Source of the DNA: UBA5189 sp040389445
Lineage (GTDB): Bacteria; Chloroflexota; Limnocylindria; Limnocylindrales; CSP1-4
Direction of reading: 5' to 3'
DNA length: 64,000 bases
Assembly: GCA_040389445.1 (NCBI GenBank)
Contig: JAZJZX010000006.1
Coordinates: forward strand, 28,512 to 92,511
Both the position numbers and the translations under genes were made by a program. Below are positions 57,772 through 64,000 of this stretch, piece after piece (position 1 is the stretch's first letter; the number at the start of each line of letters is the position of its first letter). A model generated the notes under the pieces. That model worked only from the letters and a program-made list of their open reading frames with translations. It was not told the origin of the DNA and made no database searches.

Positions 57772-59037
57772 GTGACCAGTCATTTCTGGCATGGATTTGC
57801 CGATATGCACGCCGTGGCGAAGAACGCGATCGTCTTTTCCGGCGGTGACGGGATCGTGCTGACCGATACGACGGGGCGGCAGGTCCTGGACGCCACCGCG
57901 GCCCTCTGGTACTGCAATGTCGGGTACGGGCGGCGCGAGATCGCGGATGCCGTGGCCGATCAGCTCGTTCGGCTCGCGGCGTATTCGTCGTTCGGCGCCT
58001 ACACCACGGATCGGACGCTCGAGCTGGCCGATCGCCTGGCCGCTCTCAGCCCCCTCGGTCCGGATACCGTCGTGTTCCTCGGTTCGGGCGGATCCGACGC
58101 CATCGACACGGCGGCCAAGCTCGCCCGCCGCTACTGGGATGTGCTCGGGCGGCCGGAGAAGCGGGTGATCGTGTCACGCGAGCACGCCTACCACGGGATG
58201 CACGCCTGGGGAACCTCGCTCGTCGGCATTCCGGGGATGAAAGCCGGCTACGGTGGGCCGTTCATCGACGAGGTCGCCATGGTCGGTGCCATGGATCTCG
58301 AGGGTCTGGCCGCCCTCCTCGAGGCCCGCGCAGGCGAGATCGCCGCCTTCATCGGTGAGCCGGTCATCGGTGCCGGTGGCGTCATTCCGCCGACGGATGG
58401 GTACTGGCCGGCCGTCACCGAGTTGTGCCGCCGTCACGACGTGCTGCTGATCGCGGACGAGGTGATCACGGGCTTCGGCCGCACGGGCGATCTGTGGGCC
58501 AGCACCCGGTACGGGATCGAGCCGGACATGATCACCTTCGCCAAGGGCGTCTCGTCGGGCTACGTGCCGCTCGGGGGCGTGCTGGTGGGGGAGCGGGTCC
58601 GGCGTCCCTTCTGGGACGATCCCGTGCCGGGCGCCGTCCTGCGGCACGGGTACACGTACTCGGGGCATGCCGGTGCGGCTGCGGCGGCCCTGGCCAATCT
58701 GGACATCATTGAATCGGAAGGGCTCGTTGCCCGTGTCAAGGCGATGGAGCCGTTCGTCGCCGAAGCCTTCTCCCGCCTCGAGGGACGGACGCTGGTGGGC
58801 GAGATCCGGACGGTCGGCATGACGGCGGCCGTGGCCGTCGACCAGGAGGCGCTCGGAGCGGATCCCGGGATCCCGGACCGCCTCGTCGCCGCAGCGTACC
58901 GACAGGGTGTCGCGACCCGGGTCCTGCGCGGTCACGCCCTCCAGTTCTCACCGGCGTTCGTGATCACGGAAGCGCAGGTCGACGCGATCGTGGACGGCTT
59001 CGGCGCGGCCTTCGACGAGGTTGCCGCCGGTAGTTGA
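57772..59037 (+). CDS. Class III aminotransferase
   Basis: PLP-dependent omega-amino acid or amine:pyruvate-type transaminase of 421 aa. Landmarks are LDATAALWYCNVGYGRREIA at the substrate gate, FLGSGGSDAIDTAAKLARRY at the phosphate site, LLIADEVITGFGRTG with the pyridine-binding Asp, and K258 in FAKGVSSGYVPLGG. The YTYSGHAGAAAAALANLD segment is typical of beta-alanine/taurine:pyruvate-like members. The GTG at 57772 follows a GAGG motif; the open frame extends upstream through the preceding gene. A TACCCT hexamer at 57733-57738 may give it its own promoter. It precedes the Mo-hydroxylase operon by 86 bp. Confidence 0.88.
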   Translation: MTSHFWHGFADMHAVAKNAIVFSGGDGIVLTDTTGRQVLDATAALWYCNVGYGRREIADAVADQLVRLAAYSSFGAYTTDRTLELADRLAALSPLGPDTVVFLGSGGSDAIDTAAKLARRYWDVLGRPEKRVIVSREHAYHGMHAWGTSLVGIPGMKAGYGGPFIDEVAMVGAMDLEGLAALLEARAGEIAAFIGEPVIGAGGVIPPTDGYWPAVTELCRRHDVLLIADEVITGFGRTGDLWASTRYGIEPDMITFAKGVSSGYVPLGGVLVGERVRRPFWDDPVPGAVLRHGYTYSGHAGAAAAALANLDIIESEGLVARVKAMEPFVAEAFSRLEGRTLVGEIRTVGMTAAVAVDQEALGADPGIPDRLVAAAYRQGVATRVLRGHALQFSPAFVITEAQVDAIVDGFGAAFDEVAAGS

Positions 59038-59123
59038 CGTGAACCCGGTCGCGGGACTTGATTCCGGGGTCGCGGACGGCGCATCATCGACGTCTTCCCG
59101 GCCGTCAGCAGGAGGTCCCGCCC

Positions 59124-59618
59124 GTGGCTGCGCACATCTCGCTCACCGTCAATGGAAGGCCGCGCGAGGCCGATGTGGAGCCGAGACGCCTGCTCGTCCA
59201 GCTGCTCCGCGAGGACTTCGATCTCACCGGGACCCATGTCGGCTGCGATACCTCCCAATGCGGCGCATGCACCGTGACCGTGGACGGCAAGGCGGTCAAA
59301 TCGTGCACCATGCTGGCGGTCCAGGCTGACGGCGCCGAAGTCACGACCATCGAGGGGATGGCCCTGCCGGACGGGCTCCACCCGCTCCAGACCGCGTTCT
59401 GGGAGCACCACGGCCTCCAGTGCGGTTTCTGTACCCCCGGCATGATCATGGCGGCCGCCGACCTCCTGTCGCGTACCACGGAGCCGACCGACGACGAGAT
59501 CCGCCACGCCATCCAGGGCAACTTCTGTCGCTGCACGGGCTACCAGAACATCGTGATCGCCATCCGCGCAGCTGCGAAAGCCATGCGCGACGGCGTGACC
59601 GCCGGCTCGGCCGGGTGA
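59124..59618 (+). CDS. Mo-hydroxylase small subunit, 2Fe-2S (CoxS-like)
   Basis: Electron-transfer subunit of 164 aa. The plant-type cluster is bound by GCDTSQCGACTVTVDG and the later KSC, and the second cluster by QCGFCTPGMIM and GNFCRCTGYQNI. These eight cysteines match the small subunits of xanthine and CO dehydrogenase families. The GTG at 59124 has an AGGAGG ribosome-binding site 8 nt upstream. Large and medium subunit genes follow at once, so this is the first gene of an S-L-M operon, the form II order. It passes electrons from the Mo site to FAD. Confidence 0.95.
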   Translation: MAAHISLTVNGRPREADVEPRRLLVQLLREDFDLTGTHVGCDTSQCGACTVTVDGKAVKSCTMLAVQADGAEVTTIEGMALPDGLHPLQTAFWEHHGLQCGFCTPGMIMAAADLLSRTTEPTDDEIRHAIQGNFCRCTGYQNIVIAIRAAAKAMRDGVTAGSAG

Positions 59619-59628
59619 GGGGGCTGCG

Positions 59629-62031
59629 ATGACCACGGACATGCTCGGCAAGCGCGTCAAGCGCGTCGAGGACCAGCGTCTCATCACGGGTGAAGGCCGC
59701 TATGTCGACGACATCAAGCTGCAGTCGATGGCCTATTGCGCCATCATGCGCAGCCCGTACGCCCACGCCAACATTCGCTCGATCGACACCGCTGCCGCGA
59801 AGGCGATGCCGGGCGTCCTCGACGTCATGATCGGGGCGGACATTCCGTACAACCCACTCCCGATGGCCTGGCCGGCCGGGGGCTCCGCCGGGATCCAGAA
59901 CAACGTCAACACGCCGCGCGCCCTGGCAACGGACAGCGTCAAGTGGACGGGCGAGGGTGTCGCGGCCGTGATCGCCGAGACGCCCGAGCAGGCGTTCGAC
60001 GCCATGGAGACCATCGTGGTCGACTGGGAGCCCCTGCCGACCGTCGTCGACGCCGAGAAGGCGACCCTGCCGGGTGCGCCACAGCTCCACGAGAACGCGC
60101 CGAACAACATCGTCTTCGAGTGGTCGGTGGGAGACCGCGACGGCGCCGGCAGGGCCATAGACGACGCCGAGGTCGTCGTCCGGCAACGCCTCGTGAACCA
60201 GCGCCTGATCCCCAACCCGATGGAGACCCGCGGCGACATCGGCTGGTTCAACCCCGGAACCGACGAGTACACCATCTGGATGTCCAGCCAGACGCCGCAT
60301 ATCCAGCGACTGCTCCTGGCGGCCTTCGTCATGGGTATCCCCGAACACAAGCTCCGGTGCATCAGCCCGGATGTCGGAGGCGCCTTCGGGACCAAGATCT
60401 TCACCTACGCCGACTACCCGATCGTGCTGCTGGCATCGAAGCGCCTCGGCGGCAGGCCGGTCAAGTGGATCGAGAGCCGACGGGAGAACTACCAGTCCAC
60501 GATTCACGGCCGGGACCACATCACCTACCTCGAGATCGCCGGTTCGAAGGACGGCACCGTCAGCGCCATCCGCGTCAAGACGTTCGCCAACCTCGGCGGC
60601 CGCCTGTCCACCATCGGCCCCGGTATCCCCACCACGCTCTACGCCCGGGTGCTGTCCGGCTGCTACAAGATCCCCAACGTCTACGCCGAGGTCGTCGGCG
60701 TCTACACCAACACGGTGTTCGTGGATGCGTATCGCGGCGCCGGCCGCCCCGAGGCGACCTACGTCGTCGAGCGCGCCATGGATCTCTTCGCGAACGAGAT
60801 CGGGATGGACCCGGCGGAGCTCCGTCGTCGCAACTTCATTCCGCCGGATCAATTCCCGTACGAAAACCCGTCCGGCCTCGGCACGGCCAGCGGCGGGGCG
60901 AAGATCTTCATCGATTCCGGCAACTACGCGCCGGCCATGGACAAGGCGCTGGCGATGGCCGGCTATGCGGACATGGCCGCACGGAAGGCCGAGGCCCGGA
61001 CCCGCGGGAAGTACCTCGGCGTCGGGCTGTCGACCTACCTCGAGGTCTGCGGCGTCGCGCCGTCGAAGTGGATCGGGGCCGTCGGCGAAGGCTGGGGCGC
61101 GGCGATGTGGGAGTCCGCCAACGTCAAGGTCCACCTGACCGGCAAGGTCGTCGTGACCGTCGGCACGCAACCGCAGGGCCAGGGTCACGAGACAACCTAC
61201 GCCCAGATCATCGGCCACGAGCTCGGCATTCCGATGGAAGACATCGTCATCCAGCATTCGGACACCCAGGGCACGCCCTTCGGGTACGGGAGCTACGGCA
61301 GCCGAACATCGTCGGTCGGGAGCACCGCAGCGATCAAGGCCGCCGGCAAGATCCGCGAGAAGGCGCGGCGCTATGCGGCCCACATGCTCGAGGCCTCGGT
61401 CGAGGACATCGAGGTCGACGGCGCCGAGTACCGGGTCAAGGGCTCGCCGGACAAGAAGAAGACCTTCCAGGAGATCGCCTTCGCGCTCGATCTCGCGTTC
61501 GATGCACCCGAGGGCATGGAGCCGTATCTCGACGAGACGGCCTACTACGACACGCCGAACTGCACCTGGCCCTTCGGGACCCACGTGGCCATCGTCGAGA
61601 TCGATGAGGAGACCGGGCACGTGGACCTCGTCCGATACGTGGCCGTGGACGATGTCGGCAACAAGATCAATCCGATGATCGTGGATGGGCAGCTCCACGG
61701 CGGCATCGTCCAGGGCGCCGGCCAGGCCCTCTGGGAAGGCGCCGTCTACGGCGACGACGGGCAGCTCCTCTCGGGTTCCATGCTGGACTACGCGGTGCCG
61801 CGAGCGTCCTGGATCCCGAATCTGGAGCTGGACGAGACCGTCACCCCGTCACCGGTCAACCCGCTCGGGGTCAAGGGTGTGGGCGAGGCCGGAGCCATCG
61901 CGAGCACGGCTGCCGTCGCGAATGCGGTCAACGACGCCCTGAAGCCGTTCGGAATCCGCCATCTGGATATGCCCCTCACGCCACAGACGGTGTGGAAGGC
62001 GATGCAGTCCGCGAAGGGAGCCCAGGCATGA
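59629..62031 (+). CDS. Mo-hydroxylase large subunit, form II CoxL type
   Basis: Molybdopterin-binding catalytic subunit of 800 aa. It opens with KRVEDQRLITGEGRYVDDIK and has GGAFGTK, QPQGQGHETTYAQI and the catalytic glutamate E753 in KGVGEAGAIA. The active-site loop is AYRGAGR at residues 367-373, which defines form II; form I, proven CO dehydrogenases carry AYxCSFR with the copper-binding Cys. CO oxidation is therefore not assured; oxidation of an N-heterocycle, aldehyde or other substrate is as likely. It starts 10 bp after the small subunit gene and overlaps the medium subunit by 4 bp. Confidence 0.95.
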   Translation: MTTDMLGKRVKRVEDQRLITGEGRYVDDIKLQSMAYCAIMRSPYAHANIRSIDTAAAKAMPGVLDVMIGADIPYNPLPMAWPAGGSAGIQNNVNTPRALATDSVKWTGEGVAAVIAETPEQAFDAMETIVVDWEPLPTVVDAEKATLPGAPQLHENAPNNIVFEWSVGDRDGAGRAIDDAEVVVRQRLVNQRLIPNPMETRGDIGWFNPGTDEYTIWMSSQTPHIQRLLLAAFVMGIPEHKLRCISPDVGGAFGTKIFTYADYPIVLLASKRLGGRPVKWIESRRENYQSTIHGRDHITYLEIAGSKDGTVSAIRVKTFANLGGRLSTIGPGIPTTLYARVLSGCYKIPNVYAEVVGVYTNTVFVDAYRGAGRPEATYVVERAMDLFANEIGMDPAELRRRNFIPPDQFPYENPSGLGTASGGAKIFIDSGNYAPAMDKALAMAGYADMAARKAEARTRGKYLGVGLSTYLEVCGVAPSKWIGAVGEGWGAAMWESANVKVHLTGKVVVTVGTQPQGQGHETTYAQIIGHELGIPMEDIVIQHSDTQGTPFGYGSYGSRTSSVGSTAAIKAAGKIREKARRYAAHMLEASVEDIEVDGAEYRVKGSPDKKKTFQEIAFALDLAFDAPEGMEPYLDETAYYDTPNCTWPFGTHVAIVEIDEETGHVDLVRYVAVDDVGNKINPMIVDGQLHGGIVQGAGQALWEGAVYGDDGQLLSGSMLDYAVPRASWIPNLELDETVTPSPVNPLGVKGVGEAGAIASTAAVANAVNDALKPFGIRHLDMPLTPQTVWKAMQSAKGAQA

Positions 62032-62882
62032 TCCCCGCCGCATTCGACTACGTTCGGGCGACGTCGCTGGACGATGCGCTGGCGAGGATCGCGACGTCCG
62101 ACGGCGCAGCCAAGGTCATCGCCGGCGGCCAGAGCATCCTGCCCCTGATGAAACTGCGACTTGCCCGACCCGAGACCCTGGTGGACATCGGGCGGCTGGA
62201 CGAATTGCGGGGCGTTCGACGGCTCCCGGACGGCCGTGTTGCCGTGGGGGCGTTGACCACCTACGACGAGATGGTGCGCGACGACACGCTCCGTCACTAC
62301 GGTCTGCTCGCGGACGCATTGCCGAACATCGGCGACGTGCAGGTCCGGAACCGCGGCACCATCGGGGGCTCCATCGCGCATGCGGATCCGGCCTCGGACA
62401 TGCCGGCGATCCTCCTGGCGCTCGATGCCGAGGTCGTCGCCCGCTCGGTGGGTGACGAGCGGACGATCCCGATCACCTCGTTCTTCGAGGGTGCCTTCGC
62501 GAGCGTGCTCCGGCCCGACGAGATCATCACGGAAGTCCGTCTGCCCGGCGGGCGCAACGATGTCGGATCGGCCTATCGGGCCATCGAGCAGCCCGCGAGC
62601 GGATACTCCATCGCCGGCGTGGCCGCGGTCATCGGGGCACGGAACGGCGATCGCTGGGGTTTCTGCGCGGTGGCGATCACCGGGGTCGGGGACCATCCGT
62701 ACCGGGCGTCTGCCGTCGAAGCCGCGGTCCTGGCCGGGTCGCCACTCGGGGACGCCGCCGCGCACGCCACCGACGGCGTGACCGTGGCCTCCGACATCCA
62801 CGCCGACCGGGAGTACCGGACCCACGTGGCCGCGGTCCAGGTCCGGCGTGCCCTGGAGGCGGCGATCGCCCGGCTCGGGTGA
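62028..62882 (+). CDS. Mo-hydroxylase medium subunit, FAD-binding (CoxM-like)
   Basis: FAD subunit of 284 aa. FAD contacts are KVIAGGQSILPLMKLRLARP near the N-terminus and RNRGTIGGSIAHADPASDMP, both hallmark motifs, and the C-terminal CO-dehydrogenase flavoprotein domain follows (QPASGYSIAGVAAVI). The ATG at 62028 overlaps the large subunit stop by 4 bp and the stop overlaps the next gene by GTGA, so the operon is tightly coupled. It should oxidise the 2Fe-2S clusters and hand electrons to a quinone or NAD. No electron acceptor gene is visible in the window. Confidence 0.95.
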   Translation: MIPAAFDYVRATSLDDALARIATSDGAAKVIAGGQSILPLMKLRLARPETLVDIGRLDELRGVRRLPDGRVAVGALTTYDEMVRDDTLRHYGLLADALPNIGDVQVRNRGTIGGSIAHADPASDMPAILLALDAEVVARSVGDERTIPITSFFEGAFASVLRPDEIITEVRLPGGRNDVGSAYRAIEQPASGYSIAGVAAVIGARNGDRWGFCAVAITGVGDHPYRASAVEAAVLAGSPLGDAAAHATDGVTVASDIHADREYRTHVAAVQVRRALEAAIARLG

Positions 62883-63943
62883 AGGTCGAGCGGATCATCC
62901 TCGGGATGACGGCGCCGGCAACGCTCGCCGGCGCGGTCCTGACCCGGGACATCGAGGTGGCCGGGGAGCGCTGGTTCAAGGGCCGGCGGCTGTCGCCGGC
63001 CGATTTGGCGCGGGTGGCGCACGCGGTCCCGCTGGTCGAGGTCCGGCCGATCACGGTCCTGATCCCGGAGTCGGGCGACGTTCACGAGGATGAGGCGGCG
63101 CGTCGGCTCGCGGCTGCCGTGGGCGGTCCGGGTGTCGTCGCCGGAGCGCCAGCCCAGAGCCGGATCGACCTCCGGTCCACGGTCGCCGGCGTCGTCCGTA
63201 TCCGGGGAGCGCTCGTCGAACGGATGAATGCCATCGACTCCCTCGAGGTGTTCACGATCCTCGACGGGCGCGTCGTGGAGCCGGGCACCCTCATCGCGAG
63301 CGTGAAGATCGCGCCGCACCTTGTGCCGCAGGCGGTCCTCGTGGCGGCGGAGGCGGTCGCCGCCCGGGGCGCACGCCGAGGCGGCGTCGTGTCCGTGGCC
63401 GCCTTCCGGCCGTGGCGGGTTGCCGCCGTCGTCAAGGAGACCATTCGCGGGATCGCCCGCGACCGCTTCGAGGCGAGCGTCAGGGCCAAGGTGGAGGGCC
63501 TCGGCTCCAGGCTGGTCGGGATCGACTACGTGGAAGACGCGGCCGGTCCGGTGGAGAGGGCGCTCGCGGCTCGAGCTCAGGGCCGCGGCCCTCACCGCGC
63601 GGACCTCGTCCTGACCGCCGGGTCGTCCAGCACGGATCCTGAGGATCCCTTCTTCGTCGCCCTCGCGGCGCTCGGCGGACGGATGGTCCGACACGGGGTT
63701 CCGGCGCACCCCGGCTCCATGCTCTGGCTCGGCCGGGTCGGCAAGGTCCCCGTGATCGGCCTGCCGTCATGCGGTGCCTACTCCAAGGCCACGGCCGTGG
63801 ACCTGCTGCTGCCGCGCCTGCTCGCCGGGGAGCCCGCGTCCATCCGAACCGTCGCCCGCCTGGGCCACGGCGGGATCCTCACCCGCGACCAGCGCTTCCG
63901 CTTCCCCGCCTACGCCCGCGAGCTCGAGGCGCCGGAGGGCTAG
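62879..63943 (+). CDS. Molybdopterin-binding MoeA-like protein
   Basis: Protein of 354 aa ending in a MoCF-binding (MogA/MoeA-like) fold: ADLVLTAGSSSTDPEDPFFV corresponds to the G-G-x-S-x-x-x-x-D pterin loop, and GLPSCGAYSKATAVDLLLPR to the P-x-x-x-x-x-x-T region. The N-terminal half resembles a molybdopterin insertion or carrier domain. It starts with GTG overlapping the CoxM stop, so it is a dedicated partner of this Mo-hydroxylase, probably delivering or modifying the cofactor. Similar proteins end other form II operons. The exact chemistry is not known. An untypical feature is two basic linkers near residues 235-242. Confidence 0.85.
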   Translation: MKVERIILGMTAPATLAGAVLTRDIEVAGERWFKGRRLSPADLARVAHAVPLVEVRPITVLIPESGDVHEDEAARRLAAAVGGPGVVAGAPAQSRIDLRSTVAGVVRIRGALVERMNAIDSLEVFTILDGRVVEPGTLIASVKIAPHLVPQAVLVAAEAVAARGARRGGVVSVAAFRPWRVAAVVKETIRGIARDRFEASVRAKVEGLGSRLVGIDYVEDAAGPVERALAARAQGRGPHRADLVLTAGSSSTDPEDPFFVALAALGGRMVRHGVPAHPGSMLWLGRVGKVPVIGLPSCGAYSKATAVDLLLPRLLAGEPASIRTVARLGHGGILTRDQRFRFPAYARELEAPEG

Positions 63944-64000
63944 GGCTTGGGGCCCACGTTCCGGCCGGACAGATCTGCCGTCATGTCGGTCATCGTCTCA
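63944..64000 (+). other. Window end; possible start of the next gene at 63983
   Basis: After the MoeA-like stop, an ATG at 63983 opens MSVIVS before the window ends. Too little sequence remains to judge whether this is a gene. Confidence 0.2.

Noticed and set aside
59446..61698. A 750-codon open frame on the minus strand opposite the Mo-hydroxylase large subunit
   Set aside because: Its product is Asp/Gly/Val/Arg-rich with no motif, and it mirrors the codon positions of the strongly conserved plus-strand gene; long antisense frames are expected at this GC content.

Overview
This is a GC-rich bacterial chromosomal segment with short intergenic spaces. Many gene pairs overlap by 4 bp (ATGA or GTGA), and no phage, integrase, transposase or CRISPR array is visible. 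Gene content and style suggest a member of the Chloroflexota, perhaps Limnocylindria-like: many class III aminotransferases and acyl-CoA enzymes, form II Mo-hydroxylase genes, Rhs remnants, and few Shine-Dalgarno sites. This placement is inference; I could not run a phylogeny. One 100-N scaffold gap lies at 25033-25132 inside a tandem repeat, so the two sides are joined by scaffolding only.

Layout. 1-5.9 kb: two small unknown genes, an orphan DNA methyltransferase, a kinase/phospho-lyase-like pair, tRNA-Arg(TCT), a lipoprotein and a small membrane protein. 5.9-15.1 kb: MFS and EamA transporters, a GABA-type aminotransferase divergent from an acyl-CoA dehydrogenase plus alcohol-oxidase-like pair, and an ECF sigma factor overlapping an alkyltransferase with a C-terminal Ada zinc domain. 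15.3-20.2 kb: a methyltransferase, two GNAT acetyltransferases, a nitroreductase, an alpha/beta hydrolase and a J-domain protein. 20.6-35.3 kb: a B12-dependent acyl-CoA mutase large subunit, thioredoxin with an ArsR regulator, a threonine dehydratase, an acetylpolyamine-amidohydrolase-like gene with folE, then mutase small subunit, its G-protein chaperone, 3-hydroxybutyryl-CoA dehydrogenase, acyl-CoA dehydrogenase, a multicopper oxidase and a thiolase. 35.4-38 kb: an accessory island with a frameshifted DUF2750 gene and an orphan Rhs tip with nuclease and immunity genes flanked by a 359-bp duplication. 38-42.6 kb: an HD-GYP signalling protein, a secreted Pro-rich protein and an aldehyde dehydrogenase. 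42.8-48 kb: tRNA-Lys(CTT) and carAB behind two PyrR-like hairpins and a 34-codon leader. 48-64 kb: paired M16 peptidases, MFS, a second ECF sigma operon, SRAP, rhomboid, a MetE-like protein, an aminotransferase and a coxSLM form II operon with a molybdopterin-binding protein.

How genes work together. The mutase large subunit carries Phe116 and Gln234 where methylmalonyl-CoA mutase has Tyr and Arg, the isobutyryl-CoA mutase pattern. With the small subunit, chaperone, acyl-CoA dehydrogenase, 3-hydroxybutyryl-CoA dehydrogenase and thiolase this outlines a valine/isobutyrate route through butyryl-CoA to acetyl-CoA; a crotonase is not seen in the window. A recurring signal is a TANNNT hexamer ending 6-10 nt before the start codon, which implies widespread leaderless transcription and settles several GTG or TTG starts. 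A second recurring signal is short GC-rich tandem repeats, both between genes and as low-complexity insertions inside conserved enzymes (CarB, MeaB).
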